A stretch of 64,000 nucleotides of DNA. Source: Parathalassolituus penaei. Lineage in GTDB: Bacteria; Pseudomonadota; Gammaproteobacteria; Pseudomonadales; Oceanobacteraceae. Positions 16,198-25,227 of this stretch are shown piece after piece. The notes beneath the pieces were generated by a model that saw only the letters and a program-made list of their open reading frames with translations, did not search any database and was not told the DNA's origin. The DNA is taken from assembly GCF_026626885.1 (NCBI RefSeq), contig NZ_JAPNOA010000039.1:62001-126000 (forward strand), in the 5' to 3' direction. The translations under genes and the position numbers were made by a program. Position 1 is the first letter of the stretch, and the number at the start of each line of letters is the position of its first letter.

Positions 16198-16211
16198 GCC
16201 ATACTGGCCGA

Positions 16212-16817
16212 TTACTCAAACGGTTTTAACGCCTTGACGTCCATTTCGTAGGCCGACTGCCCCAGCTCGGTGGTGGTATTGCCAGCGCTCAGGGAACCTT
16301 CCAGCCATACCGGGTCATACAGCGACTCCAGCTTCACCGGCTTGTTCAGACGCACATGAATAATCTGGTTCGGTGGCGGTGGTGGCACATGGATACAGGC
16401 ACCAAAAAACGGCACCAGGAACAGCTCGGTGATCCGCTGTTTGTCGTCGTATTCCAGCGGCACCACAAAACCCGGCACCTTCACTGGCTGGTTAAGCACA
16501 TCGTTGCGGGTCTGGGCAGATTGCAGAGCGGCCTGATAACGCTGCAAATGGGCCATTTCCTTGGCGCTGAGTTTGCCTTTCTGGCTTTCCATCAACGAAC
16601 TGATGCTGGCGGCATCGGTACCGGAACCTTCCTCGATGGTATCGAGAATCTCCGGTCGATCTTCCAGCGAGGCCAGATCATCCGCAGGCAGCAGATCAAC
16701 CCAGTCCAGCTCGCGGTAGGCACTTTTGGCTTCAGCCTGGGCCGGTAACAGCCAGCCGCTGCCAATGCCGGTTAACGCCAATAACAACAGGCCAATACGG
16801 CCACTCGATTTCATCAT
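16212..16817 (-). CDS. DUF3299 periplasmic protein (zinc-starvation cluster)
   Basis: A 201-residue exported protein with a signal peptide (residues 1-28, GLLLLALTGIGSGWLLPAQAEA). The C-terminal DUF3299 domain (about 95-195) contains PGFVVPLEYDDKQRITELFLVPFFGACIHVPPPPPNQIIHV, the family signature with Cys-Ile-His. The ATG at 16817 was preferred to a TTG at 16844, which falls close to the Zur box and would spoil the signal peptide. It is divergent from the ABC ATPase/permease pair. From memory, a similar trio occurs in the Zur-regulated Pseudomonas aeruginosa PA4063-PA4066 cluster. A role in zinc acquisition or allocation is inferred. Confidence 0.8.
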   Translation of the reverse strand: MMKSSGRIGLLLLALTGIGSGWLLPAQAEAKSAYRELDWVDLLPADDLASLEDRPEILDTIEEGSGTDAASISSLMESQKGKLSAKEMAHLQRYQAALQSAQTRNDVLNQPVKVPGFVVPLEYDDKQRITELFLVPFFGACIHVPPPPPNQIIHVRLNKPVKLESLYDPVWLEGSLSAGNTTTELGQSAYEMDVKALKPFE

Positions 16818-16848
16818 CTGACACCTGCAGTATTTACAGATCAATTAC

Positions 16849-16861
16849 GTTATAGTGTAAC
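16849..16861. promoter_or_regulatory. Zur box between the divergent DUF3299 and ABC genes
   Basis: GTTATAGTGTAAC is a near-perfect match to the core of the proteobacterial Zur operator (GTTATAnTATAAC) and is palindromic in its outer GTTA/TAAC. It lies in the 70 bp between divergent starts, 27 bp upstream of the ATPase ATG and 32 bp from the DUF3299 ATG. Zinc-dependent repression of both directions is the expected result. Confidence 0.75.
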
Positions 16862-16887
16862 AAAATCAGAGCACCAGCCACGAGGTA

Positions 16888-17559
16888 ATGATGCTGGCTA
16901 TCAACATTCAACAACTGCGCTTTGCCTATGGGTCTGCCGCTGTTCCGACACTGGCCATTGCCGATTGGCAGGTGCCCGCCGGCCGCCGTACGTTTTTGCA
17001 TGGCCGCTCAGGCAGTGGCAAAACGACGTTGCTACGCCTGCTCAGCGGCCAGATGCTGCCACAATCCGGCACACTCGAAGTGCTGGGCCAGAACATGGCC
17101 AGTCTGTCCGCCAGTGCCCGCGACCGTTTTCGGGCCGCCAATATAGGCCTGATCGCCCAGCAGTTACATCTGCTGCCGTATTTATCGGTCGCCGACAATA
17201 TTCGTCTGGCAGCGCATCTGGCTGGCAAACAGACCAGCGATACAGACCAGCAAATTCGCCAGCTGTTGCAACGCCTGGATATGCCCGACCAACTGTTTGA
17301 ACAAATGGCATCACACCTGAGCCTTGGCCAGCAGCAGCGGGTTGCCATCGCCCGAGCCCTGATCAATCGCCCGGCACTGATTCTGGCGGATGAACCCACC
17401 TCGGCGCTCGACGAGGAATCTGCCACCGCCTTTATGCAGCTGTTGCTCGACAGCCTTGATGATCACACCAGCCTGGTGCTGATCAGCCACGACCGCCGTC
17501 TGGCCCGTCACTTCGATCAGGATGTGGCCATTTCCGATCTGACCCGTAAGGAGCCATAA
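16888..17559 (+). CDS. ABC transporter ATP-binding protein (LolD/MacB type), Zur-linked
   Basis: A 223-residue ABC ATPase of the LolD/MacB/FtsE group. Walker A is GRSGSGKTT (residues 36-44), the signature [15 protein letters not shown], Walker [13 protein letters not shown], with a switch His in LISHDRRL. It starts at the ATG at 16888 behind a GAGG ribosome site. The FtsX-like permease follows after 1 bp. The Zur box directly upstream suggests induction under zinc limitation. The substrate of the pair is unknown. Confidence 0.9.
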   Translation: MMLAINIQQLRFAYGSAAVPTLAIADWQVPAGRRTFLHGRSGSGKTTLLRLLSGQMLPQSGTLEVLGQNMASLSASARDRFRAANIGLIAQQLHLLPYLSVADNIRLAAHLAGKQTSDTDQQIRQLLQRLDMPDQLFEQMASHLSLGQQQRVAIARALINRPALILADEPTSALDEESATAFMQLLLDSLDDHTSLVLISHDRRLARHFDQDVAISDLTRKEP

Positions 17560-17560
17560 C

Positions 17561-18766
17561 ATGTTGTGGCGTATTGCTCGCCAGAGTCTCTGGCACCGCC
17601 GAACCACCACCAGTCTGGTGATTCTGGCCCTCACGCTGGCGTTTGCGGTGTTGCTCACCGTTGAGCATATCCGTCACGAGGTACGGGCGACCTTTAATGG
17701 CACCGTATCCGGGGTCGATCTGATTGTTGGAGCCCGTACCGGCTCGACCAACCTGCTGTTGTATTCCCTGTTTGGCATCGGCAGCCCATCGCGCAATATC
17801 AGCCTCGACAGCCTGGAGACCATTCGCCAGCAAAAAGGCGTGGAATGGGTGGTGCCGCTGTCGATGGGCGACTCCCACAAGGGCTACCGGGTACTGGCGA
17901 CCAACGCCGGTTTTCTTGAGCACTTCCACTATGGCCAGCAACACCCATTGGAAATAAGCAGTGGTCACTGGTTCAGTGCTGAAACTGACGTGGTGCTGGG
18001 CGCCGATGTGGCCCGCCAACTGGGTTACCAGACGGGCGACAAGGTGGTGCTGGCGCACGGTCAGGGCCATACCAGTTTCAGCCATCACGATGATCACCCG
18101 TTTATTGTCAGTGGCATTCTGAAGCCCACCGGCACTCCTGTGGATCAGACCCTGCTGATTGATCTGGAAGGCATGGAACACATGCACGAACACATGGCTG
18201 GCGCTCATCACGATGAAGTCAGTGCCGCCCTGGTGGGGCTGACGCAACGACCACTGGCGTTCAAGGTGCAGCGTTTTATCAACGAATATCCAGATGAAGC
18301 CCTGCTGGCGATTCTGCCCGGACTGGAGCTGGGCCTGCTGTGGGAAAACCTCGGCTGGATCGAAAGCAGCCTGAGGGCCATTGCCCTGCTGGTGCTGGCA
18401 TCGTCGGTACTGGGGATGACTACCCTGCTGTTGCTGTCGACTCGCCAGCGTCAGACCGAACTGGCCACCTTGCGCTCACTGGGTGCCAGCCCGTTTACCC
18501 TGTTTATGCTGATTGAAATGGAAGTGTTGCTGATCAGTGGTCTGGCCTTGCTGGCAGCGATTGCTGCCAGTGCCGGAGGGCTGGCGCTGGCTGCCAACTG
18601 GTTAAGCGGCGTTACCGGGATTGGTCTGGCCCCCCTGCTGGCCAATGCGCAAATCCTGCCGTTAATGTGCATGATGTTGCTGGTGTGTCTGCTGGTTGCC
18701 GCCATACCGGCCTGGCAAGCCAGTCGTACCGGGCTGTTTACGCAATTGCACAGCGACCATATCTGA
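17561..18766 (+). CDS. FtsX/MacB-type ABC permease, Zur-linked
   Basis: A 401-residue inner-membrane protein of the FtsX-like permease family: an N-terminal transmembrane segment (residues 18-38), a large periplasmic domain (40-265), then three C-terminal transmembrane segments (about 275-395). The periplasmic domain holds an unusually His-rich stretch (GHTSFSHHDDHPF and EHMHEHMAGAHHDE, residues about 168-225), which is plausible for metal binding given the Zur box. The cytoplasmic loop QRQTELATLRSLGASPFTLFMLIEMEVLL is the family coupling motif. It follows the ATPase at 1 bp spacing and ends before a strong hairpin. Confidence 0.88.
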   Translation: MLWRIARQSLWHRRTTTSLVILALTLAFAVLLTVEHIRHEVRATFNGTVSGVDLIVGARTGSTNLLLYSLFGIGSPSRNISLDSLETIRQQKGVEWVVPLSMGDSHKGYRVLATNAGFLEHFHYGQQHPLEISSGHWFSAETDVVLGADVARQLGYQTGDKVVLAHGQGHTSFSHHDDHPFIVSGILKPTGTPVDQTLLIDLEGMEHMHEHMAGAHHDEVSAALVGLTQRPLAFKVQRFINEYPDEALLAILPGLELGLLWENLGWIESSLRAIALLVLASSVLGMTTLLLLSTRQRQTELATLRSLGASPFTLFMLIEMEVLLISGLALLAAIAASAGGLALAANWLSGVTGIGLAPLLANAQILPLMCMMLLVCLLVAAIPAWQASRTGLFTQLHSDHI

Positions 18767-18788
18767 CGGCATCCGGTCGCCCGGCAGA

Positions 18789-18820
18789 TGCCACTGCGGG
18801 GGATTTCCTCCGCAGTGGCA
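18789..18820 (+). terminator. Hairpin after the Zur-linked ABC pair
   Basis: A perfect 11 bp stem TGCCACTGCGG (18789-18799) / CCGCAGTGGCA (18810-18820) with a 10-base loop lies 23 bp after the permease stop. No U tract follows, so it may act as a 3' end stabiliser or a Rho-assisted terminator. Confidence 0.6.
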
Positions 18821-19362
18821 GAGCCGGTAAGAAGAGAATGGCTGCGGATCAATCGTTGCCATTGATTCAACAATTCACCCAGCCAGACCGGAACTGCCAA
18901 CATGGATATTAATAGACGATTTTATCTGCTGATTTGCACAATCACAGAGCACTTGTGAAGCAATAACAGGATCAATAAAACAAATTCTCGCACCAGTTCA
19001 ATTCCTGATGGCAGATTATGCACCATAAAGAGCCATAAAACAGGCCATCACTTAACCAGTAACGACCTTGTCACCAATACCGACCAGACTCTCAATGTCT
19101 TCTTTGCCGACCTGATAAAACGGCATTTGATTTGTATCAATTAATGCCACTCTGACCAATGCCCGCCGCTACGCGGTGACATCCTTTGAATTCCATCACA
19201 TTTCGGCAAAGACCAACCTGCCAATATAGCTAAAAATAACAGCATCAATTGCGAATTATTATCAAATAAATTCATAATGGTATCTCACTTGCAGTTTTAA
19301 ACCGCAACTGGCATATGTGATGCAATATAAATCAGGACAATCCTACAAAGAGGCAATCAGCA
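18821..19362. other. Long AT-rich intergenic region, no gene seen
   Basis: This 540 bp stretch has no convincing reading frame in any direction and is clearly more AT-rich than its surroundings, especially 19220-19340. It probably carries the promoter of the gene at 19363, which has a ribosome site AAAGAGG at 19349-19355. No RNA gene is recognised. Confidence 0.5.
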
Positions 19363-20028
19363 ATGAAGCCTATCGTCTCAACTTCTGTGTCGGAAGGTCA
19401 GTATTCTCGCGAACGTTTTGTAGAACAGATTGAACAGGCTCACCGCAGCCGCCACTGCCTGAAACTCCACGCAGGTGGTTCAACGGTATTCCTCGACTTT
19501 GTTAATGAACTCTGGATTGACCCCGACCGTATCCTGCCAGGCTTGCTGCAACCTGACCTCCATGGAGGCTTGTTAATGATTGAAGACGTGCCAGCCCAAA
19601 CTATCCGCGACCAACTGGCCGTACATGGTCGACCACTGGCCGAGTTCTGGTGGGAACTGGTTTACAACTGTTTTGATGCCAACTCAGCCGCCCGTTTTAA
19701 CCTGTTTTATGGCTGCCGTCGTGATGATGTGGTGCACCTGTCACGCTGGCCCAATTTCAGTCGGGTCACCGTGAATCCGGCCGCACTGCGTATGGCAGCA
19801 CTTTTTACTGCGCGTCCAACCTCGGTCTTTCTGGCCAGCAAGATTCTCGAAGTCCCGATGCTGGAAGTAGAGCGTTTTTATGCCGCTTCGGTGGCATCCG
19901 GTTTTGTTGAACGGGTGAATCGCCAGGCCCAGGCAGAACCACAGGCACCACGAGTTCATCGCCAGCAAGGGCTGATCAAGTCTCTGATGAATCACCTGTC
20001 ACGGGCTTACAGCGCCCGTTCAGCCTGA
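19363..20028 (+). CDS. Unknown protein, 221 residues
   Basis: A soluble 221-residue protein with no signal peptide or membrane segment. The first half is alpha/beta ([38 protein letters not shown]). The second half is helical, with [23 protein letters not shown] resembling a winged-helix-like end. The C-terminus is basic. I recognise no family. It ends 9 bp inside the convergent topB gene and is preceded by a long AT-rich region. Codon usage is like the host, so it looks native rather than recently acquired. Confidence 0.7.
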   Translation: MKPIVSTSVSEGQYSRERFVEQIEQAHRSRHCLKLHAGGSTVFLDFVNELWIDPDRILPGLLQPDLHGGLLMIEDVPAQTIRDQLAVHGRPLAEFWWELVYNCFDANSAARFNLFYGCRRDDVVHLSRWPNFSRVTVNPAALRMAALFTARPTSVFLASKILEVPMLEVERFYAASVASGFVERVNRQAQAEPQAPRVHRQQGLIKSLMNHLSRAYSARSA

Positions 20029-22110
20029 GGTCTTGCGACTCTGACGCCGCCGCCGTGGAGCCGCTTTGGTGGTATCCCCAGTGGCCGTTTCACCCTCGGC
20101 GACCGCCGTTTTATTCCCCGAACGTTTGAACCCACTACGTCCACCGCCACTCTTGCGTGTTGATCGGCCTTTGAATTTACCAGCGTTTTCACCACCGCCT
20201 GCACCCGACGTCGCCGATGCTCCCAATCCGGCAAAACGGCTGATATCCAACCGGCAGGCTTCTGCCACCAGCTGTTGCAGCTGTTGCTGTAACGGTTGCA
20301 TAAATCCGTCGTAACCCAGCTGCCGCTCACTGATGTCGGCCAGCTGACGTTCCCAGTGGGCGGTCATGTCTGGCACGGTGGTACTGGTCGGCAGCGCGTT
20401 GATCAGTGCGGCTCCCAGGGCGGTGGCATGAATCGCCTTGCCCTGGCGCTGTAAAAACCGGCGTTTGAACAATAACTCGATGATACTGGCGCGGGTCGCT
20501 TCAGTGCCGAGGCCATCGGTATCACGCAGAATCTTGCGCAGACTGTTGTCCTGTACAAAACGACCAATCCCCGTCATCGCCGCCAGCAAGGTGGCATCGG
20601 TGAAATGCGCCGGTGGCTGGGTATGTTTTTCGTCCACCAGTGGTTCACCGCTCCATAACGTCTGCCCTGCTTGCAGCTTCGGCAAGGGCAAACGGCTGTT
20701 GTTACTGTCTTCTCCGGAGTCCTGCTCGGCCTGCCGCAAACCACCCGGCATCGCGGCTTTCCAGCCCGCTTCCAGCGGCTGACGCTGACTGGCCACAAAC
20801 CGACCGCCGGCAATCAATAACTCGATACGACGGTCGCAATAACGGAACGGTGGATAAAACTGCAGCAGATACTGACGCGCCAACATGCCATACAGCTGTT
20901 TTTCGGCCAGCCCGAGGCTCGCCAGCGACGCCCGTTTTTCGGTAGGAATAATGGCGTGGTGTGCTTCTACCTTGCTGTTATTCCAGCATTTGCTGCGCAG
21001 GCTCAGATCCGCGCCCTGCAGCACACTGCTGAAGTCCGGCAGGTTATGGCCAATGGCGCTGTATACCGCCTGCCGCCGCTCAAAGTGGTCTTCTGGCAGA
21101 TAACGGCAATCGGAGCGCGGGTACGTAATCAGCTGATGTTTTTCATACAGACTCTGACAGGCGTCCAGAACCTGTTGGGCGCTGAGGCCAAATGCCTTGG
21201 CAGCATCGATTTGCAGTGCCGACAGGTTATAAGGCAACGGTGCCGCTTGCTGGCCATTACGGTCGGAGGCTTCGGTTACCTGCGCCGGTTGCTGGCGAAT
21301 ACGGCTGGCGACGTTCTGGGCCAGTTTCGGATTTAACACCCGCCCGTCTTCATCCTGATGAGCCGCACAGGCTTCGCTCGGTTGCCATACGGCATAAAAT
21401 GCCAGCGGCTGTTCAGCACTCATATGAATGGCGGCGCGCACTTCGTAAAACGGCCGGGTCACAAAGTCGCGGATTTCCTGATCCCGGCGCACCACCAGCC
21501 CCAGTACCGGGGTTTGCACCCGCCCCACCGACAACACCTGTTGCACACCGCCCTGACGACCGCGCACGGTCGAGGCACGGGTCAGATTGATGCCGTACAA
21601 CCAGTCGGCCCGGCTGCGAGCCAGTGCCGAAATCGACAAGGCGGCAAAATCACGGTTGGGCCGCAGCTGTCCTAACGCTCGCTTCACGGCTTCCGGATTC
21701 AGGTCGCTGATCAGCAAACGCTGCATGGCCTGGCGTTTGGAGGCTGGCACCTTGAGATAACTGACCACCTCGTCCACCAGCAACTGGCCTTCACGGTCGG
21801 GGTCTCCGGCGTGCACCAGTTCACTGGCTTCTTTTACCAGCCCCCGTAATACCGTCAGCTGTTTGCGAGTCTGGGTTTTGGGTTGTAACAGCCATTGCTC
21901 CGGCACAATCGGCAGATGATCCAGCCGCCATTGTTTGAACAAGGGGTTGTAGGCATCCGGCTCGGCCTGCTCCAGCAAATGGCCAATACACCAGCTCACC
22001 ACGTCGCCGTTTCCACAACGAACAAAGCCATCCCCCTTCTGATGGGGTTTGGGCAAAACGTCGGCGATGGCGCGTCCAAGGGACGGCTTTTCAGCAATAA
22101 ACAGGCGCAT
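20020..22110 (-). CDS. topB: DNA topoisomerase III
   Basis: A 696-residue type IA topoisomerase that decatenates DNA by single-strand passage. The N-terminal TOPRIM domain reads [20 protein letters not shown], with the acidic motif [17 protein letters not shown]. The active-site Tyr lies in [16 protein letters not shown]. The domain order is complete and [18 protein letters not shown] is present. The C-terminus is a short glycine/basic tail ([20 protein letters not shown]) rather than zinc fingers, as in TopB. The ATG at 22110 gives the canonical N-terminus; in-frame codons further upstream lack support. It is convergent with, and overlaps by 9 bp, the gene at 19363. Confidence 0.95.
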   Translation of the reverse strand: MRLFIAEKPSLGRAIADVLPKPHQKGDGFVRCGNGDVVSWCIGHLLEQAEPDAYNPLFKQWRLDHLPIVPEQWLLQPKTQTRKQLTVLRGLVKEASELVHAGDPDREGQLLVDEVVSYLKVPASKRQAMQRLLISDLNPEAVKRALGQLRPNRDFAALSISALARSRADWLYGINLTRASTVRGRQGGVQQVLSVGRVQTPVLGLVVRRDQEIRDFVTRPFYEVRAAIHMSAEQPLAFYAVWQPSEACAAHQDEDGRVLNPKLAQNVASRIRQQPAQVTEASDRNGQQAAPLPYNLSALQIDAAKAFGLSAQQVLDACQSLYEKHQLITYPRSDCRYLPEDHFERRQAVYSAIGHNLPDFSSVLQGADLSLRSKCWNNSKVEAHHAIIPTEKRASLASLGLAEKQLYGMLARQYLLQFYPPFRYCDRRIELLIAGGRFVASQRQPLEAGWKAAMPGGLRQAEQDSGEDSNNSRLPLPKLQAGQTLWSGEPLVDEKHTQPPAHFTDATLLAAMTGIGRFVQDNSLRKILRDTDGLGTEATRASIIELLFKRRFLQRQGKAIHATALGAALINALPTSTTVPDMTAHWERQLADISERQLGYDGFMQPLQQQLQQLVAEACRLDISRFAGLGASATSGAGGGENAGKFKGRSTRKSGGGRSGFKRSGNKTAVAEGETATGDTTKAAPRRRRQSRKTSG

Positions 22111-22236
22111 AAACCGGTGCAGCTCAACCATTAACTGTTTTTTTATACAGTACAGCAAAAGCCGGGATGACTGAATCCCCTCCGTTCAGTGGTTGTTCAC
22201 AATCCTGGTTTGGGTAGCGCGAATATCACCAGACAC

Positions 22237-22253
22237 TGTCCAGAATCTGGACA
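22237..22253. promoter_or_regulatory. Perfect palindrome, candidate activator site for the sigma-54 promoter
   Basis: TGTCCAGA-A-TCTGGACA is an exact inverted repeat of 8 bp arms about 98 bp upstream of the -24 element. This is the usual position of an enhancer-like upstream activating sequence. A second imperfect site, CGGCTG-N9-CAGCCG, follows at 22257-22277. Binding by the regulator at 25736-27694 is inferred. Confidence 0.6.
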
Positions 22254-22348
22254 ACCCGGCTGAACACTGAACAGCCGTAACGTCCAGTTGCTGAACAGGT
22301 CGCAACGCCAGAAGCCGCGTCAAGCCTGCCAAACCGGCGTTTTGATGG

Positions 22349-22365
22349 CTGGCACAGCACTTGCG
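22349..22365 (+). promoter_or_regulatory. Sigma-54 (-24/-12) promoter for the aromatic aldehyde/alcohol operon
   Basis: CTGGCACAGCACTTGCG matches the RpoN consensus TGGCACG-N4-TTGCW. The GG (22351-22352) and GC (22363-22364) are separated by exactly 10 bp. Transcription would start near 22376, 67 bp before the dehydrogenase ATG. A sigma-54-dependent activator is encoded 3.4 kb downstream. Confidence 0.85.
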
Positions 22366-22442
22366 ATAGTCCCGTTGAGAGGCAGATGTCTCAATCGTCA
22401 CCGTACGCGGCGCCCGGCGGTGACCTCAGCGAGGATTACACA

Positions 22443-23912
22443 ATGAACAAAAATATCCGGCTACTGGCTCCCGAAATCTGGGAACGTCGATTATTTACCG
22501 GCCATTGGCAAACCAGCGGAGCATCGGTAACCCGCATTCAGGCTCCAGCCACCGGTGCCACTCTCGGGGAACTGGCGTTGGCCGCCCCGGAACAGATCCG
22601 CAGCTCGGCCGCCGCCGCGCGCAGCCAACAGCCTGCCTGGGCAGCACAGTCCTACGATGAGCGGGCCGCGGTTCTACGCAAGGCCGCCGTACTGGCCGAA
22701 CAGTTCCAGGATGAAATCGTCGACTGGCTGATTCGTGAAAGTGGTTCCACCCGCCTGAAAGCCAGCTTCGAAGTGGGCATCACCATCAAGGCTCTGCAGG
22801 AAAGTGCCGCTCTGCCTTCCCGCAGCATGGGTGAAGTATTGCCGTCTGGCGCTGGTCGCCTGAGTCTGGCCCGCCGCAAACCGTTGGGTGTGGTGGGTGT
22901 GATTTCGCCGTTCAACTTTCCTTTGTATCTGGCCATGCGTGCGGTTGCACCGGCGCTGGCACTGGGCAACGCTGTGGTGCTGAAGCCCGACCCACGGACA
23001 TCGGTGTGTGGTGGTTTCAGTATCGCCCGCCTGTTCGAGCTGGCCGGTTTGCCCGCCGGGGTTCTGCACGTATTACCGGGTGATGGTGCCGCCGGTGCAG
23101 CCCTGACCGCCGATCCCGACATCGCCATGATCCAGTTCACCGGCTCCACCGGTGCCGGTCGCAAGGTGGGTGAAGCCGCTGGCCGTCACCTCAAGAAGGT
23201 ATCGCTGGAACTCGGCGGCAAAAACTCCCTGATTATTCTCGACGATGCCGATCTCGAACTGGCGCTGGCCAACGCCGCATGGGGTAGCTGGTTACACCAG
23301 GGGCAAATCTGTATGTCCACTGGCCGTATTCTGGTGCAACGGTCGTTATACGAAACCTTCCTGAGCCGTCTGGCTGAAAAAGCCAAATCCCTGCCGGTGG
23401 GTGATCCCGCTACCAGCGATGTGGCACTGGGGCCGCTGATCGACAGCAAACAGCGTGACCATGTGGTGCAGGTGATTACGGCCGCTCGTGAAGCCGGTGC
23501 CCGTTTGTTGGCCGGTGGCAGCTGTGATCGCCTGTTCTGCCTGCCCACCGTGCTGGCCGATGTCACCCCGGACAACCCGGCATTCCATGAAGAAATCTTT
23601 GGCCCGGTGGCCATTGTGATTCCGTTTGATACCGACGCCGAAGCCATCGAACTGGCCAACAACACCGAATACGGGCTGTCGGCCGCCATTGTGTCGAGCA
23701 ACGTTGGCCGCGCCATGGCGCTGGGAGAACAGCTGCGCACCGGCCTTCTGCATATCAACGATCAGACCGTCAACGACGAAGTGATCAACCCCTTTGGTGG
23801 TGTTGGCGCTTCCGGCAATGGCACCAGCATCGGTGGCCCGGCCAACTGGGAGGAATTTACCCAGTGGCAGTGGCTGACCATCAAGGGCGAAGCCCCGCGT
23901 TACCCGCTGTGA
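22443..23912 (+). CDS. Benzaldehyde dehydrogenase-type aldehyde dehydrogenase (XylC/AreC-like)
   Basis: A 489-residue NAD(P)-dependent aldehyde dehydrogenase that would oxidise an aromatic aldehyde to the acid. The Rossmann-region motif FTGSTGAGRKVGEAAGRH is followed by the catalytic Glu in LELGGKNSLIILDDADLE and the catalytic Cys in HQGQICMSTGRILV. The N-terminal half has SPFNFPLYLAMRAVAPALALGNAVVLKPDP. The Cys context GQICMST and the C-terminal INPFGGVGASGNGTSIGGPANWEEFTQWQW are those of the XylC/benzaldehyde branch. The ATG at 22443 follows AGCGAGGA. It is first in a two-gene operon with the alcohol dehydrogenase, behind a sigma-54 promoter. Confidence 0.88.
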   Translation: MNKNIRLLAPEIWERRLFTGHWQTSGASVTRIQAPATGATLGELALAAPEQIRSSAAAARSQQPAWAAQSYDERAAVLRKAAVLAEQFQDEIVDWLIRESGSTRLKASFEVGITIKALQESAALPSRSMGEVLPSGAGRLSLARRKPLGVVGVISPFNFPLYLAMRAVAPALALGNAVVLKPDPRTSVCGGFSIARLFELAGLPAGVLHVLPGDGAAGAALTADPDIAMIQFTGSTGAGRKVGEAAGRHLKKVSLELGGKNSLIILDDADLELALANAAWGSWLHQGQICMSTGRILVQRSLYETFLSRLAEKAKSLPVGDPATSDVALGPLIDSKQRDHVVQVITAAREAGARLLAGGSCDRLFCLPTVLADVTPDNPAFHEEIFGPVAIVIPFDTDAEAIELANNTEYGLSAAIVSSNVGRAMALGEQLRTGLLHINDQTVNDEVINPFGGVGASGNGTSIGGPANWEEFTQWQWLTIKGEAPRYPL

Positions 23913-23943
23913 GCCAACCGCAACCCGAATCAGGAGAAATGTT

Positions 23944-25068
23944 ATGAGTGCAGTTCAGTATCGCGACATTACCGCCGCCGTCACCCGCAGCAAGGGTGCA
24001 CCGTTTGTGCTGGAAAAAGCCCGTATTCGTGAGCCTCACGGAGCCGAAGTGCTGGTGCGTATTGTCGCCACCGGCATGTGCCACACCGACATGATTGTCC
24101 GTGATCAATATTACCCGGTGCCGCTGCCTGCGGTGTTGGGCCACGAAGGTGCCGGTGTGGTGGAAGCGGTGGGTCCACAGGTGCAGAACCTCAAGGTGGG
24201 TGACCATGTGGTGCTCACTTACGGTTACTGCGGCCACTGTGTGTCGTGCGACAGCGGCCACGCTTCCTACTGTGCCGAGTTTTATCCACGTAACTTCAGT
24301 GGTGCCGATGCCCACGGCCATCACGCTCTGATGGACAAGGACAACCAGCCGCTGAACGACCACTTCTTCGCCCAGTCATCGTTTGCGACCTACGCCATCA
24401 GCCAGGAAAACAACGCCATCCGGGTGCCGAAAGAAGCACCACTGGAACTGCTGGGGCCACTCGGTTGTGGCATCCAGACCGGTGCCGGTGCCGTGATCAA
24501 TTCGCTGAAAGCCACTCCCGGCAGCAGCTTTGTGGCCTTTGGTGCCGGAGCGGTCGGCCTGTCGGCGGTACTCGCGGCCCGCGTCGCCGGTTGCAGCACC
24601 ATTGTCGCCGTGGATCTGGTGGAATCGCGTCTGGCGCTGGCGAAAGAACTGGGGGCGACTCACACCGTCAATGGTCGTGATGCCGACGTCATTGCCCAGC
24701 TCAAGGCAATCACCGGAGGTGGTGCCAACTTCGCACTGGAGTCCACCGGCAACCGCCATGTGTTGCGCAACGCCATCGATTCCCTTGGCAACCTCGGCAC
24801 AGTGGGTGTGGTAGGCGCGCCACCACTGGGAACCACCGCCGAGTTCGACATCAACGACCTGCTGCTGGGTGGCAAGAAGATCCAGGGCATTGTGGAAGGT
24901 GACAGCGTACCGCAGAAGTTTATTCCGCAGCTGGTCACCCTCTACCTGCAAGGCCGCTTCCCGTTCGACAAGCTGGTGAAGCTGTACGATTTCAAGGACA
25001 TCAACCAGGCCGCTGCCGACAGCGAAAAAGGTATCACCCTGAAACCTGTGATTCGCATCGGTATGTAA
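23944..25068 (+). CDS. Zinc-dependent aryl (benzyl) alcohol dehydrogenase, XylB/AreB-like
   Basis: A 374-residue NAD-dependent medium-chain dehydrogenase converting benzyl-type alcohols to aldehydes. Catalytic zinc ligands are the Cys of GMCHTD, the His of GHEGAGVVE and a Cys in LLGPLGCGIQTGAGA. The structural zinc lobe is CGHCVSCDSGHASYC. The NAD-binding segment is FGAGAVGLSAVLAARVAG, with an Asp (AVDLVESRL) selecting NAD over NADP. It starts 31 bp after the aldehyde dehydrogenase, behind AGGAGA. The pair performs alcohol to aldehyde to acid, feeding benzoate-like pathways. The exact substrate is inferred. Confidence 0.9.
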   Translation: MSAVQYRDITAAVTRSKGAPFVLEKARIREPHGAEVLVRIVATGMCHTDMIVRDQYYPVPLPAVLGHEGAGVVEAVGPQVQNLKVGDHVVLTYGYCGHCVSCDSGHASYCAEFYPRNFSGADAHGHHALMDKDNQPLNDHFFAQSSFATYAISQENNAIRVPKEAPLELLGPLGCGIQTGAGAVINSLKATPGSSFVAFGAGAVGLSAVLAARVAGCSTIVAVDLVESRLALAKELGATHTVNGRDADVIAQLKAITGGGANFALESTGNRHVLRNAIDSLGNLGTVGVVGAPPLGTTAEFDINDLLLGGKKIQGIVEGDSVPQKFIPQLVTLYLQGRFPFDKLVKLYDFKDINQAAADSEKGITLKPVIRIGM

Positions 25069-25129
25069 TCCCGCCAGTTCGTCCTCGGTGTTTAACCGGC
25101 TGCGTCTGATCCCGCGGCTGGTTAACCCG

Positions 25130-25168
25130 CCCACCGTCAGGAACTGGCCGACGGTGGGCACCTTTTGT
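25130..25168 (+). terminator. Terminator of the aldehyde/alcohol dehydrogenase operon
   Basis: CCCACCGTC (25130-25138) pairs perfectly with GACGGTGGG (25150-25158) and is followed by CACCTTTTGTTT. It is 61 bp after the alcohol dehydrogenase stop. Confidence 0.8.
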
Positions 25169-25195
25169 TTGTCCTGCGGCAATCCGCCCGAATCA

Positions 25196-25227
25196 CCCTG
25201 ATGCCGATCAGTGAATCGGCATCAGGG
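25196..25227 (+). terminator. Second strong hairpin after the dehydrogenase operon
   Basis: A perfect 13 bp stem CCCTGATGCCGAT (25196-25208) / ATCGGCATCAGGG (25215-25227) encloses a CAGTGA loop. A U-containing tail (GCGTTTTATTCC) starts 10 bp later. Probably a back-up terminator. Confidence 0.65.

Noticed and set aside
15959-16237. 92-codon plus-strand frame after dgkA
   Set aside because: It starts inside dgkA in another frame and runs through terminator palindromes; composition is not protein-like.
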